Positions 42,447 to 52,022 of a DNA stretch of 64,000 nucleotides are shown here, in pieces; within the stretch, counting starts at the first letter, position 1; each line of letters begins with the position of its first letter. Under the pieces are notes generated by a model. The model was given only the letters and a program-made list of their open reading frames with translations. It did not search any database and was not told the DNA's origin. A program made the position numbers and the translations under genes. Source of the stretch: an uncultured Verrucomicrobiota bacterium (GTDB taxonomy: Bacteria > Verrucomicrobiota > Kiritimatiellia > Kiritimatiellales > Tichowtungiaceae); contig CAIKGD010000042.1 of the NCBI GenBank assembly GCA_903826865.1, positions 1 to 64,000 on the forward strand, given 5' to 3'.

Positions 42447-42794
42447 ATGCGAGATGAGATAAAAAAGCAGATGAAGATTCTTTCGCAAACGGCGGAGTCG
42501 GTTGCGGGGGAATTCTGCTTCAGCGAAACCTTTTCCGGGTTCCAGGGCCATTTTCCGGAGCAGCCGATTTTGCCGGGAGTCTGTCTGATTCAGGCTGTAC
42601 TGGTGCTGGCGGAGTCTTTATGCAACGCCAAGCCCGTTTTACAGGAAATCGTTTCGGCCAAATTTTTTGCGGTGGTCAAACCGGACTCTCCGGTGCAGAT
42701 CAACTGCACACTGGAAAACGGAACACTGAAAGCCGCTGTTTCCTGTGAAGCCGGTCGTGTGGCCGAAATTAAACTGAAGGTGAGCTGTGCGTAA
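42447..42794 (+). CDS. FabA/FabZ-type 3-hydroxyacyl-ACP dehydratase-like hotdog protein
   Basis: 115 residues. GHFPEQPILPGVCLIQA carries the FabA/FabZ motif (His35). The position that is Glu in FabZ (…EAMAQ) or Asp in FabA is Gln49 here, so the catalytic acid may be missing or supplied otherwise. ApeI-like proteins of APE clusters share this hotdog domain. It lies after a 183-base gap and overlaps the thioesterase start by eight bases. Confidence 0.85.
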   Translation: MRDEIKKQMKILSQTAESVAGEFCFSETFSGFQGHFPEQPILPGVCLIQAVLVLAESLCNAKPVLQEIVSAKFFAVVKPDSPVQINCTLENGTLKAAVSCEAGRVAEIKLKVSCA

Positions 42795-43254
42795 AAAAAG
42801 TTATTTTAAAGAGGAGCCGGGAGCTCCTGCGCCATGGACATATTCCGTGCAGCGCCGCGCCCGCTTCGGCGAAGTGGACGCTATGGCGGTAATGTGGCAC
42901 GGTCATTACGCGATTCTGTTTGAGGAAGCTTCCACCGAGTTGCGCCGCGAGTGCGGACTCACCTATGAAGCATTTTTTGAGGCAGGCCTGCGTGCACCGG
43001 TGGTACAGCTGCATGTGGATTATCATCATTCGCTTTTTCTTGATAAACTTTTCACCATCACCGCCGCGCTGGTCTGGACCGAAGCGGCGCGTCTGAATAT
43101 CACCTATGAAATCCGGCGTGACGACGGCATACTCGCCGCATCGGGCTACACCGTCCAGCTTTTCACCTCTGCCGCTACCGGCGAAACCTGTTTCACGGTG
43201 CCGGAACTGCTGCAACGCTGCCATGAACGATGGAAGGCGCGCGAAACCGCATGA
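42787..43254 (+). CDS. Acyl-CoA/ACP thioesterase, 4HBT (YbgC/FadM-like) family
   Basis: 155 residues, hotdog fold. RARFGEVDAMAVMWHGHYAILFEEA carries the catalytic Asp31, and VQLHVDYHHSLFL the following strand. It releases acyl chains from ACP or CoA. APE clusters contain such a gene (ApeK). Start is GTG 42787 overlapping the dehydratase gene; the stop overlaps the next ketosynthase start (ATGA). Confidence 0.9.
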   Translation: MRKKSYFKEEPGAPAPWTYSVQRRARFGEVDAMAVMWHGHYAILFEEASTELRRECGLTYEAFFEAGLRAPVVQLHVDYHHSLFLDKLFTITAALVWTEAARLNITYEIRRDDGILAASGYTVQLFTSAATGETCFTVPELLQRCHERWKARETA

Positions 43255-44387
43255 TCAACGTGGTCGCCACAGCGTATGATCTGATTACGCCCTACGGCGA
43301 CGGTCTGGAGCCGTGCTGGTCCGGTCTGCGTTCGAGTGTTTCGGCGCTTACCCGTGTGGATCGTTTTGAAGCGTCGGCATTCCAAAGTCAACTGGCCGGA
43401 ACGGTTCCGGGATTGAGCTACCGTCAGGGGCCGTCACTGGTTTTCCAGCTGCTGGAAAAACTTTTCAAATCGTCCGGGGTAAATATTCCGGCAGATGCAC
43501 GTCTTTTGCTGGCGACGACGACGGGCGAAGTCGATCTGCTGGAACAGGCCGTACTTTCCAATTCCGGTTCTGCGCAGGAAAGCGGACTGGTGCGGCTGCT
43601 CGAAAAAACGCGCGCGCTGTGCGGCGTGCAGGACAGCGGTACGATTATTTCGTCGGCCTGTACTTCTTCAGCCGCTGCGATTGCTCTGGGGGCATCCGCT
43701 ATCCGCGAGGGCGAGTGCGATTGCGTGCTGGTGGCGGCGTGCGACGCTGTGACCGAGTTTGTCTTTGCCGGGTTTTCCTCGCTGATGGCGCTTGATCCGG
43801 AAGGTGCGCGTCCCTTTGATGCCAACCGGAAAGGGCTGAGCGTCGGGGAGGGGGCCGGTTATCTGCTTTTGATGAGCGAGGAACGCGCCCGCCGCGAAAA
43901 ACGTCCGATCCTTGGAACTGTTACCGGCTGGGGACTGAGCAATGACGCTAATCATATGACCGGTCCGTCGCGCGACGGCACCGGTCTTGCGCGGGCAGTC
44001 CGCACCGCGTTGCGGCTGGCGGAAACGGACGAAAAAGAGATCGGCTTTATTTGTGCACACGGAACCGGCACCTCTTATAACGACACGATGGAACTGCTGG
44101 CCTTTCAATCGCTGTTTTCATCGCCGCGTCCGCTGTTTTCCGTGAAGGGCGGCACGGGCCATACAATGGGTGCGGCCGGTTTAATTGAAACCATTCTGAC
44201 CTTTCAGTGTCTTCATGAACATTGCGTGCTGCCGACGGTCCGGTTGCAGCAGCCGGATGAACAGGCCAAAGGGTGGGTTTCGGCAGAGGCGGTTCCGATG
44301 GCGGCGCGGACGGCTCTGTCGACTAATGCCGGATTCGGCGGCGTGAACGCCGCACTGGTTCTGACGGCTGCAGGGAGCGATTCATGA
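43251..44387 (+). CDS. Beta-ketoacyl synthase, partner of the downstream CLF-like protein (pair 1)
   Basis: 378 residues from ATG 43251. Catalytic residues intact: Cys137 in SSACTSSAAAI, His270 in CAHGTGTSYND, His304 in GTGHTMGAAG. It condenses malonyl-ACP units. Its place immediately before a short CLF-like protein fits the ApeO/ApeC pair of aryl-polyene biosynthesis, which form a heterodimer. The last bases overlap the CLF-like gene. Confidence 0.94.
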   Translation: MINVVATAYDLITPYGDGLEPCWSGLRSSVSALTRVDRFEASAFQSQLAGTVPGLSYRQGPSLVFQLLEKLFKSSGVNIPADARLLLATTTGEVDLLEQAVLSNSGSAQESGLVRLLEKTRALCGVQDSGTIISSACTSSAAAIALGASAIREGECDCVLVAACDAVTEFVFAGFSSLMALDPEGARPFDANRKGLSVGEGAGYLLLMSEERARREKRPILGTVTGWGLSNDANHMTGPSRDGTGLARAVRTALRLAETDEKEIGFICAHGTGTSYNDTMELLAFQSLFSSPRPLFSVKGGTGHTMGAAGLIETILTFQCLHEHCVLPTVRLQQPDEQAKGWVSAEAVPMAARTALSTNAGFGGVNAALVLTAAGSDS

Positions 44388-45049
44388 TTGCCGTGCAGGG
44401 CATAGGCTGGCTGGATGCAACGGCGTACGGACGAATCCGTCAGAGCTTTTCAACGTCTTATGCGGAACATACGGAACTGCATGCGCTGGGCAGAAGCGAG
44501 GGCTTGTTTAAATATCCGGTGAAAAATTTCGGTCGTTTCGAACCGTTGACCCAGAGGGTCTGCTGTATCACGGCATTGGCTTTGCAGGATGCGGGAATCG
44601 AATATGCTGAAGGCCGGCGGCTGGATATCGGCCTGCTCGGCACTAACGGGACAGGCTGTCTGGAGTCTAACCTTAATTATTTTAAGGATTATGTAGACGG
44701 GGGCCGAACCTTGTCGCGCGCCAACCTTTTCATTTATACTTTGCCCTCCAGTCCGCTGGCGGAAGCCGCAGTGCACTTTGGGCTGCAAGGGCCGCAGCTC
44801 TACATGCGGGCTGCAAAGGAAACAATGACACCGTTGATGCAGCGGACCGCAGGAATGATCCGGCGCGGCGAAGCGGAAAAAATGCTGGTTTACCGGCTTG
44901 GCGCGGTCTCGGGTCTTTGTATGGTTCTCGGTGAGACAGCCCGTCCGGTTTGTTCACTGGAGCAGGCGATTGCTATCGATGAAGGGGCCAAGGACGGCAG
45001 GACGCGAATTGAAGATTTAAAAAAGGCGGCGGAACACAATGAAAATTAA
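44384..45049 (+). CDS. Ketosynthase chain-length-factor-like protein (short, no active-site Cys; pair 1)
   Basis: 221 residues that align with the N-terminal half of ketosynthases only: VCCITALALQDAGIEYAEG…, DIGLLGTNGTG, then SSPLAEAAVHFGLQGPQLYMRAAKETM. At the site where ketosynthases have the Cys nucleophile this protein has Ala (YMRAAKETM). The length fits the short 'ketoacyl-synthase N-terminal-like' family (PF13723-like) of APE clusters rather than truncation. Probably the chain-length or dimer partner of 43251. The next gene starts within it. Confidence 0.78.
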   Translation: MIAVQGIGWLDATAYGRIRQSFSTSYAEHTELHALGRSEGLFKYPVKNFGRFEPLTQRVCCITALALQDAGIEYAEGRRLDIGLLGTNGTGCLESNLNYFKDYVDGGRTLSRANLFIYTLPSSPLAEAAVHFGLQGPQLYMRAAKETMTPLMQRTAGMIRRGEAEKMLVYRLGAVSGLCMVLGETARPVCSLEQAIAIDEGAKDGRTRIEDLKKAAEHNEN

Positions 45050-46298
45050 ACTGATTTATCCCAAATGGCCGAAAATGCCTAATCAACCCCGGTTTCACCT
45101 GCCTCCGCACGGCCCGGTCTGCTTCGCGGCGACAGTGCCTGCCGAGGTCAAAATTTCTTTCACGGATGAACATGTTCAGACGCTTGATTTTAACGAATCC
45201 GCCGACCTGATCATGATTTCCTGCATGCTGACGTGTCAGATTCCGCGTGGCTGGGAAATCGCCGACACCTATCGCAGGATGGGTAAAAAAGTGATCATGG
45301 GCGGCATCGCGGTTAACCTCCACGCGGAAGAATCCATGACGCACGCCGACTCCGTGTTTCTCGGTGAAGCCGAAGGCCGGACGGAGCAGGTGTTGCTTGA
45401 TTTTGAGCGGGGTGTGCTGAAGCCGGTTTATGATTTCCGGAATGACTTTCCGGATACCGCGCTGATCAAACCGGCGCGGCGCGACATCCTGGATCGCGAA
45501 CTGTATAACTATCGCGGTGTGCAGATGGTTGATCTGGTGCATGCCTCGCGGGGCTGCCGGTTTAAATGTTTTCCGTGCTGCACACCCTATCTCGGCGGAT
45601 GCAAATTCCGGCCGCGACCGATTGAAAACGTGATCGAGGAAATGGCGGGAATTAGTAACAACCGCCTGTTTGTCGTCGACAACTCGCTGGCGCAGGACGA
45701 TCAGTGGGAAAAGGATTTGTTCAAGGCGATGATTCCGCTGAAGAAAAAATGGGTGTCGCACCCGATTAAAGATGATCCTGAAATTCTCGATCTCGCGGCT
45801 GAAGCAGGATGCTGGTACGTCTATCAGGCGATTGTTGACACTTCGGAGGTGATCCGTCAGCGCATCCAGCGTTACAAAGAACGCGGCATTGGTGTCGAAG
45901 GTACCATTATCCTGGGCACAGATGATCAGGATGTGGATTCCATCAAGCGGCTGGTCGATTTTCTGAAGGAAGAGGAACTTGATCTGGCCGAGTTCACCAT
46001 TCTGACGCCGTTTCCGCACACCCCGATCCGTGAGCAGATGCTGAAAGACGGGCGGGTTCTTCATAACGACTGGATCCGCTATACCGGCGCTGAAACGGTA
46101 TTTAAGCCGGCCCGGATGTCAGTCGATGAACTGGACACCATGCACCAGTATGCGTGGGATGAATTCTACGGACCGGGCGGCAAAGAGCTGGCCATGGGCA
46201 AGCTTTACATGTCGGTCATTCAAAAAGAAATTGCCGACGGAACCTATAAATCGCCCCGCCTCCGCCGTGAGGGCTGGAAAAGTGAGCGAAGGAAATGA
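45039..46298 (+). CDS. B12-binding-domain radical SAM protein 2
   Basis: 419 residues. A short N-terminal cobalamin-type domain (IKLIYPKWPKM, LIMISCMLTCQIPRGWEIA, KVIMGGIAVNLHAEE, VFLGEAEG) then the radical SAM core with CRFKCFPCC at the cluster motif and RDILDRELYNYRGVQMVDL before it. C-terminal extension FKPARMSVDELD. Reaction unknown. The ATG overlaps the CLF-like gene, so it belongs to the ketosynthase operon. Downstream the operon is interrupted by an S23-like gene. Confidence 0.9.
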   Translation: MKIKLIYPKWPKMPNQPRFHLPPHGPVCFAATVPAEVKISFTDEHVQTLDFNESADLIMISCMLTCQIPRGWEIADTYRRMGKKVIMGGIAVNLHAEESMTHADSVFLGEAEGRTEQVLLDFERGVLKPVYDFRNDFPDTALIKPARRDILDRELYNYRGVQMVDLVHASRGCRFKCFPCCTPYLGGCKFRPRPIENVIEEMAGISNNRLFVVDNSLAQDDQWEKDLFKAMIPLKKKWVSHPIKDDPEILDLAAEAGCWYVYQAIVDTSEVIRQRIQRYKERGIGVEGTIILGTDDQDVDSIKRLVDFLKEEELDLAEFTILTPFPHTPIREQMLKDGRVLHNDWIRYTGAETVFKPARMSVDELDTMHQYAWDEFYGPGGKELAMGKLYMSVIQKEIADGTYKSPRLRREGWKSERRK

Positions 46299-46368
46299 TC
46301 CGCGATACGGGACGCGAGATGCGGGGAATGAGATGCGGATTGCGTGATGCAGAATTGGGAGATGTGCG

Positions 46369-46776
46369 ATGAGTTACAGAAATTTAGAAATATGGCAGTT
46401 GTCCAGAACACTGACTATCGACATACACCAGATGACACTGCAAAAACTCCCGAATTTTGAAATGTTCGAAGCGGGCTCGCAAATTCGCCGGGCAACGAAG
46501 TCGACAAGATACAATATTGTTGAAGGCTATGGGCGGCGACGCTATAAGCATGATTTCATACGGTTTCTTACCTACGCTCACTCATCGTGCGATGAAACCA
46601 TTGACCATTTAGAGACGCTTTTTGAAACAAAATCTCTTTCTGATGAATCCCTTTATCGCCACTTGCACGATGACCTTAATGTCCTCGGCAGCAAACTGAA
46701 TCGTTTCATTCAAAGTGTTGACGCGAATCATCTCTCAGTAAAAGAAGAGTCCGTTAATTACGAGGTGGAGTCATGA
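46369..46776 (+). CDS. Four-helix-bundle (S23-like) protein, inserted in the operon
   Basis: 135 residues: [21 protein letters not shown] at the N-terminus, [19 protein letters not shown] and [19 protein letters not shown], the S23/four-helix-bundle family. It is unrelated to lipid synthesis and is preceded by a degenerate, repetitive stretch (46300-46368, GATGCGG-type words). Its stop overlaps the ATG of the next radical SAM gene. It may have entered as a small mobile cassette; another member of the family lies at 1444. Confidence 0.85.
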   Translation: MSYRNLEIWQLSRTLTIDIHQMTLQKLPNFEMFEAGSQIRRATKSTRYNIVEGYGRRRYKHDFIRFLTYAHSSCDETIDHLETLFETKSLSDESLYRHLHDDLNVLGSKLNRFIQSVDANHLSVKEESVNYEVES

Positions 46777-48173
46777 GTTCCGGCTCCTGTCTCTCGCATC
46801 CTGAATCCCGGATCCCGGATCCCTTCAAAATCCTGCTGATATCCGCCAACATCGCTACTTCTCCATATCCTGTTTTTCCGATCGGGATGAGCGTGATCGC
46901 CGCTGCGCTGCGTGCTGCCGGGCACGACGTGGAGCTTTTCGACTTTTTGCAGGAGGGCTGTTCGCTGAAACGGCTGCAGGAAGCCGTCACGAAGACGGAG
47001 CCGCGACTTATCGGTGTTTCAATCCGCAATATTGACAATGTAAATGCGGCGCATGAACAGCGCTATATTGACGGTGTCGCCGGAATCGTACAGGCCGTTA
47101 AAGCAGTCAGCGCTGCACCGGTCATACTGGGTGGTTCCGGTTTCTCGCTAATACCTGAAGAAATTTTAAAACGCACCGGCGGCGACTTCGGCATCGTGGG
47201 CGAGGGCGAAGTTCTGCTTTGTTCGTTTGTTGAAAATGCCGCACGCGGTGAGTTTCCCGAAGAACGGATTTTGCGCGCGCCGCTTCAGTTGCAGCAGGAC
47301 GGAATCCCCTCGGCGCATTACGAATCGAAGATTCTCGATTACTATCTGAAAAACGGAAACATGGTTTCCATCCAAACCAAGCGCGGTTGCAATAAGCATT
47401 GTGTTTACTGCTCTTATCCGGTGCTTGAAGGGCGCGACCTGCGCATCCGCAACCCGGCGGATGTAGTGGACGACATCGAGCGGCTTGTGAAGGCGCATGC
47501 GGCAAAATACATCTTTTTCGTGGACTCTGTCTTTAACGACTCCGAAGGTCAGTACCGCGAACTGATCCGCGAAATGCATCGCCGTAAAGTTTTAATCCCG
47601 TGGACAGCCTTTTTCACTCCGGACAGTAAACTGGATGATGCGATGATGGCACTGATGAAAGAAACGGGGCTGCACTCGGCTGAAGTCGGAGCGGATGCCT
47701 CTACGGACATCACGTTGAAGGCGATGGGAAAAGATTTTCTATTTGCGGACGTAACGGCCTTCAACGAGCTGTTCATCCGGCATGGAGTGACAACGGCTCA
47801 TTACTACATGTTCGGGGGCCCCGGCGAAACTCCTGAAACGGTTGAACAGGGCATCAATAATATTCGCGGCCTGCGGCAAACCGCCAATTTTATGTTTTCA
47901 GGTATTCGCATTTTGCCAAACACGCCGCTGTTCCGGCTTGCGCTGCGCGAAGGGCTGATCAAAGAAGGTCAGGATATGCTGGAACCGGTTTATTATTTTT
48001 CGCCGGCGATTGACCGCGTCTGGCTTGATAAAACGCTGGCGGAGCGCTTTGCCGACCGCTTTAACTGTGTTTTTCCGCCGGATGCGCTGGATGCAAAACT
48101 GCAGCTGCTGCACAAGCTTGGATACAGCGGAACCATGTATGACTTTTTAATCAAGGGCGGCGCGCATAAGTGA
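46773..48173 (+). CDS. B12-binding-domain radical SAM protein 3
   Basis: 466 residues. Cobalamin-type domain ([62 protein letters not shown]) and radical SAM core with CNKHCVYC and [14 protein letters not shown]. The first ~17 residues ([16 protein letters not shown]) look like translated low-complexity DNA next to the S23-like insertion, so the original start was probably near residue 18 and the present start codon was supplied by the insertion. The GTG of the next gene overlaps the stop. Confidence 0.9.
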   Translation: MSSGSCLSHPESRIPDPFKILLISANIATSPYPVFPIGMSVIAAALRAAGHDVELFDFLQEGCSLKRLQEAVTKTEPRLIGVSIRNIDNVNAAHEQRYIDGVAGIVQAVKAVSAAPVILGGSGFSLIPEEILKRTGGDFGIVGEGEVLLCSFVENAARGEFPEERILRAPLQLQQDGIPSAHYESKILDYYLKNGNMVSIQTKRGCNKHCVYCSYPVLEGRDLRIRNPADVVDDIERLVKAHAAKYIFFVDSVFNDSEGQYRELIREMHRRKVLIPWTAFFTPDSKLDDAMMALMKETGLHSAEVGADASTDITLKAMGKDFLFADVTAFNELFIRHGVTTAHYYMFGGPGETPETVEQGINNIRGLRQTANFMFSGIRILPNTPLFRLALREGLIKEGQDMLEPVYYFSPAIDRVWLDKTLAERFADRFNCVFPPDALDAKLQLLHKLGYSGTMYDFLIKGGAHK

Positions 48174-49339
48174 ACGGCTTGTTTAAGCAAAAAGTCTGGT
48201 GCGTCATTCCCGTTTACAACAACGGCACGACGGTTGAGTCCGTGGCGTTGAAATGCCGGCAGCAGCTTGACCATGTGCTGGTTGTTGATGACGGCAGCAC
48301 CGATATCGATATCGCCGGGCTTTTTGCGGATACCGGCATTGAAGTACTGCACCACGAAACAAATCGCGGCAAGGGAGCCGCTTTGCTCTCCGCGCTTTCC
48401 TATGTCCGGGAAAAGGGCGCGCAGTGGATGATCTGTATTGATGCCGACGGTCAGCATCATCCCGAAGATATCCCGGCTTTTCTGCCGCTGATGGAGCAAT
48501 CGCCATCCAGCATCATTATCGGTGCCCGCAATTTTTCGACGGCCAATGTGCCGGGCGGAAGCCGTTTCGGGCGTCAGTTTTCCAATTTCTGGATCAAGCT
48601 GGAATGCGGTGTACGCATCTCCGATTCTCAAAGCGGTTTCCGCGCCTATCCGGTGGACTACCTGACCCGGATGAAATTCCGCGGAGACCGGTATGATTTT
48701 GAGGTCGAGGTTCTGACGAAAGCCGTCTGGTACGGGTTGTCGCTTCAAGAGGTTCCTGTGCAGGTCACCTACGCACCGAAAGGCGAACGGATCAGTCACT
48801 TTCATCAGTGGAAAGACAATGCACGTTTGACTCATCGTCACGGCATGCTCATCAGCAGGCGGCTGCTTCCGTGGCCGCATAAAAAACTGGTCAGGCCGGA
48901 ACACGACTTCAGAGAACTGCTTCGTCATCCGCTTCGTTTTTTAATCCGGCTGCTTAAAGAAAGTGCTGCGCCCACCGAACTCGGCCTTTCTGCCGGCGTC
49001 GGTATTCTGCTGGGCACACTGCCGCTGATCGGGGCTCATACAGTTTCCATTTTATATGTGACTACCCGGCTGAGCCTCAACCGGACTCTGGCGCTGGTGA
49101 TTCAAAATGTCTGCACACCGCCGTTTGTTCCGGTCGCTTGCATTACATTGGGGTATTTCATGCGCCACGGCAGCTCACCGATGCTTGTCGATCTGAGTAA
49201 AACGGCTTTGCATGAATATCTTTTCGACTGGCTGCTGGGGTCACTGGTTCTTGCTCCCGTACTCGCTGTTTTTGCCGGTGTGCTTGTATTCCGGCTGGCT
49301 GTCATGCTGCAAAAGAAAGAAGCGGGGACTGCCGCATGA
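48170..49339 (+). CDS. GT2-family glycosyltransferase with DUF2062 membrane domain
   Basis: 389 residues. Residues 8-230: GT-A fold with VIPVYNNG, LVVDDGSTD, ICIDADGQHHPEDIPAF (the DxD site) and GFRAYPVDYL. C-terminal ~255-380: DUF2062 membrane domain (GVGILLGTLPLIGAHT…). APE clusters encode a glycosyltransferase/acyltransferase fusion (ApeJ); here it seems split into this gene and the next, coupled by an ATGA overlap. It may add the sugar head group. GTG start. Confidence 0.88.
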   Translation: MNGLFKQKVWCVIPVYNNGTTVESVALKCRQQLDHVLVVDDGSTDIDIAGLFADTGIEVLHHETNRGKGAALLSALSYVREKGAQWMICIDADGQHHPEDIPAFLPLMEQSPSSIIIGARNFSTANVPGGSRFGRQFSNFWIKLECGVRISDSQSGFRAYPVDYLTRMKFRGDRYDFEVEVLTKAVWYGLSLQEVPVQVTYAPKGERISHFHQWKDNARLTHRHGMLISRRLLPWPHKKLVRPEHDFRELLRHPLRFLIRLLKESAAPTELGLSAGVGILLGTLPLIGAHTVSILYVTTRLSLNRTLALVIQNVCTPPFVPVACITLGYFMRHGSSPMLVDLSKTALHEYLFDWLLGSLVLAPVLAVFAGVLVFRLAVMLQKKEAGTAA

Positions 49340-50253
49340 CCGCAACGCGAAAAATTCAGACAAAGCGCCGCGGCAACCGGCCCGGCATCTGGTTTTTTAA
49401 AACCGCCTTGCGGTTTACCGGACTGCGCGGAGCCTACGGGTTGCTCTACTTTGTCTGCGCTTATTATCTGTTTTTTGACCGCACTGCCGTCCGTGCAGCG
49501 AAAGCCTACATTGTGCGGCGTTTCCCTGCGCAGTTTTACCTTGCACGGCAGTTCACCATTTACCGTCTTTTTGTTGAACAGGGGAAGAACCTGATTGACC
49601 GCCATGCCATGCTTACCGGGGCGCACCAATTTGATCTTCAGATTAACGGTTTCGAAAAAATCCCAAGAGAAGCAGGCAAGGGATTTATTCTGCTGACCTC
49701 TCACCTTGGCAACTGGCAGATTGTGATGCCGGCCTTGCAGCAGATGAACCGCACCGTCCATTTGCTCATGCGGCCCGAAGATAATGCCGCGCTGCAAGAG
49801 GTTATGCAGGTAGATGCCGAAAGTTCGCACCTTAAAGTTATTTCACCGGAACAGCATCTGGGCGGCGTGGTGGAAATGATGCAGGCGCTGGAACGAGGAG
49901 ATGTGGTCAGCATCATGGGTGATCGCACCTATCAGGCCGACGGCGTTGCGGTTTATTTTCTGGGCGAACAGGCGTTTTTCCCCTATTCCGCCTTTCAGCT
50001 GGCCGCTTCGGCAGGCTGTCCTCTGGTCATTCTGCTTTCCGCTAAAACAGGAAAAAACCGCTATACGGCGGATATACCGGACGTGCTTTATCCGGTCTGG
50101 ATACAACGAGATAAAAAACGCGAGCAGATGCGGGGCTGGGTGCAAAAATATGCGCTGGTGCTCGAAGCCTATCTGCGAGAACATCCGTTGCAATATTTCA
50201 TTTTTCATGATCTATGGGAAGAAGCCCGCCAGCAGCAAAAGGCATCTGAATGA
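49336..50253 (+). CDS. LpxL/HtrB-like lipid A-type acyltransferase
   Basis: 305 residues of the LpxL/LpxM family: an N-terminal membrane helix (LRGAYGLLYFVCAYYLFF), LLTSHLGNWQIVMPALQQM, and VSIMGDRTYQADGVAV. In the HX4(D/E) active-site motif the acid is Gln here (HLGNWQ), a departure from textbook LpxL. Likely transfers an acyl chain in the inner membrane. Coupled to the GT2 gene and to the following radical SAM gene by 4-base overlaps. Confidence 0.85.
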   Translation: MTATRKIQTKRRGNRPGIWFFKTALRFTGLRGAYGLLYFVCAYYLFFDRTAVRAAKAYIVRRFPAQFYLARQFTIYRLFVEQGKNLIDRHAMLTGAHQFDLQINGFEKIPREAGKGFILLTSHLGNWQIVMPALQQMNRTVHLLMRPEDNAALQEVMQVDAESSHLKVISPEQHLGGVVEMMQALERGDVVSIMGDRTYQADGVAVYFLGEQAFFPYSAFQLAASAGCPLVILLSAKTGKNRYTADIPDVLYPVWIQRDKKREQMRGWVQKYALVLEAYLREHPLQYFIFHDLWEEARQQQKASE

Positions 50254-51683
50254 AAATTCTTTTAGTCAGGCCCCATCTCTATCTGACCATTGCTAAACGG
50301 TTTCACGCCTTTCTCCGGCTGGAGCCGCTGGATCTCGAACTGACAGCGGCAGGCGTGCCGGCCGGTCATGAAGTTCATATCCTGGATTTAACGCTGGAAC
50401 GTAATCCGGTCCGGGCTTTTGACAAAAAAATTGCATCCTTTTCTCCCGATCTGCTCGGCTTTGGCGGTTATTCCAGTCAGGCGCAACATGTGAAGCAACT
50501 CGCCATGCGGGCCAAGGCCGCCCTCCCGGATATCCTCATCGTGGCCGGCGGAGTGCATGCCACCATTGCGCCGGAGGATTTCAAACAGTCAGAAAGTTTT
50601 GATGCAGTGATTCGCGGGGACGGGGTTTCGGCCATGGAACAGCTGGTTAATACGCTGGCGTCAGGTGAACCGCTGCCGGAATCGGAATATATTATTCCAA
50701 TCCGCTCCGAAAATTTTGATGCATTGACGGCCGCCCCGCCGCCCTGTCTGAATGAACGCTGTCTGAAAACACGTCCGCGCCGTGATCTGATTAATCCGGA
50801 AAACTACTTTTGTGTTTGCGGCGGCGCGCGCGGCGAAAGGCTTAAAACACTCTTTCCGCCCGTTGCCAGTATGCGTACCAGTGTGGGCTGTCCGCACCGG
50901 TGCAGCTTTTGCGTAGTTCATTTTCTGGCCAATGGAAAATATCTGCAACGCGCACCGGAAGAGGTGGTAGATGAAATCGAATCGCTGGAACAGGAACATA
51001 TCTACTTTGTGGATGATGAAATGTTCATCAATCCTAAGCGGGCGCAGGCGATTGCCGAACTGCTGCTGTCACGCGGCGTGAAGAAAAAATATATCAGCTG
51101 GGCACGCAGCGATACCATTTGCGCCGATCCGGAGGTTTTTAAGCTTTGGAAACAGGCCGGTCTCGAAACGCTTTATGTCGGTTTGGAATCACTGGAAGAA
51201 AACTATCTGCAGGATTACAACAAAGGGGTTTCGCCCTCCGTCAACCGCCGGGCCGTGGAGGTACTGCGCGAGCTGGATATCGGTTTGCATGCGGCGTTCA
51301 TCGTAAACCCGGATTTTGCCGCGCAGGATTTTATCAATCTGCGTAAAAGCATGAATTTTGCCGCTCCGGCTGAAATCACCTTTACCGTGCTTTCACCATC
51401 GCCGGGAACCGCTATGTTTGAGGAGAATAAAGACCGGTTTATCTGCGACGATCCGTATCTTTTTTATGACTGCATGCACACGCTGCTGCCCACCCGCCTG
51501 CCACTCAATCAGTTTTACCGTTATTTTTCTCTGCTGTATCTTTTCGCGTTCCGCCAGAACCCCTGGCGGGCGAAAAAGATAAAAGTTCCGCTGAGAGATT
51601 TGCTGCGGCTGATAGCCGGGGGGTGCCGCTGCGGCTGGACCTTGCGTCATATTTATAAAGATTATGACCGCAGGCTTTGGTAA
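50250..51683 (+). CDS. B12-binding-domain radical SAM protein 4
   Basis: 477 residues: cobalamin-type domain (MKILLVRPHLYLTIAKRF, LDLELTAAGVPAGHEVHILD, LGFGGYSSQAQHVKQL, VAGGVHATIAPEDF) and radical SAM core with CPHRCSFC and IYFVDDEMFINPKRAQ. A C-terminal basic segment RQNPWRAKKIKVPLRDLLRLIAGG follows. Closest in layout to BchE/HpnR-type enzymes of membrane lipid or pigment modification, but no specific reaction can be read off. Ends 42 bases before ACP 2. Confidence 0.9.
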   Translation: MKILLVRPHLYLTIAKRFHAFLRLEPLDLELTAAGVPAGHEVHILDLTLERNPVRAFDKKIASFSPDLLGFGGYSSQAQHVKQLAMRAKAALPDILIVAGGVHATIAPEDFKQSESFDAVIRGDGVSAMEQLVNTLASGEPLPESEYIIPIRSENFDALTAAPPPCLNERCLKTRPRRDLINPENYFCVCGGARGERLKTLFPPVASMRTSVGCPHRCSFCVVHFLANGKYLQRAPEEVVDEIESLEQEHIYFVDDEMFINPKRAQAIAELLLSRGVKKKYISWARSDTICADPEVFKLWKQAGLETLYVGLESLEENYLQDYNKGVSPSVNRRAVEVLRELDIGLHAAFIVNPDFAAQDFINLRKSMNFAAPAEITFTVLSPSPGTAMFEENKDRFICDDPYLFYDCMHTLLPTRLPLNQFYRYFSLLYLFAFRQNPWRAKKIKVPLRDLLRLIAGGCRCGWTLRHIYKDYDRRLW

Positions 51684-51725
51684 GGTTCCTCCCATTGATT
51701 ACGGATTTTAGAAAAGGAGTTCATT

Positions 51726-52010
51726 ATGTCAGAAGCGAATAAAGAGGCCAAACTGGCCGAAATCAGAGAAAAGCTTAAGCGGCTGCTGGTCGAGCAGCTT
51801 TCGCTGGAGGATGTTGCGCCGGCGGACATCACTGATGATGGCGAGCTGTTCGGCGACGGACTGGGGCTTGATTCACTGGATGCCGTTGAAATTGTGGTGC
51901 TGCTGCAGCGCAACTTCGGCCTCGAAGTGAAGGATATGGAACAAAGCCGTGAAATATTCCGCACCGTGAATTCACTGGCTGAATACGTCTACAGCAAAAC
52001 CTGCGTCTAA
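51726..52010 (+). CDS. Acyl carrier protein 2
   Basis: 94 residues; phosphopantetheine site LGLDSLDAVEI (Ser50). GGAG precedes the ATG. It directly precedes ketosynthase/CLF pair 2 and probably feeds it. Confidence 0.92.
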   Translation: MSEANKEAKLAEIREKLKRLLVEQLSLEDVAPADITDDGELFGDGLGLDSLDAVEIVVLLQRNFGLEVKDMEQSREIFRTVNSLAEYVYSKTCV

Positions 52011-52022
52011 GCCCGGTCTGCT

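Noticed and set aside
44384-45049. A broken ketosynthase pseudogene.
   Set aside because: The frame is intact, coupled to both neighbours, and its length fits the short CLF-like family of aryl-polyene clusters.
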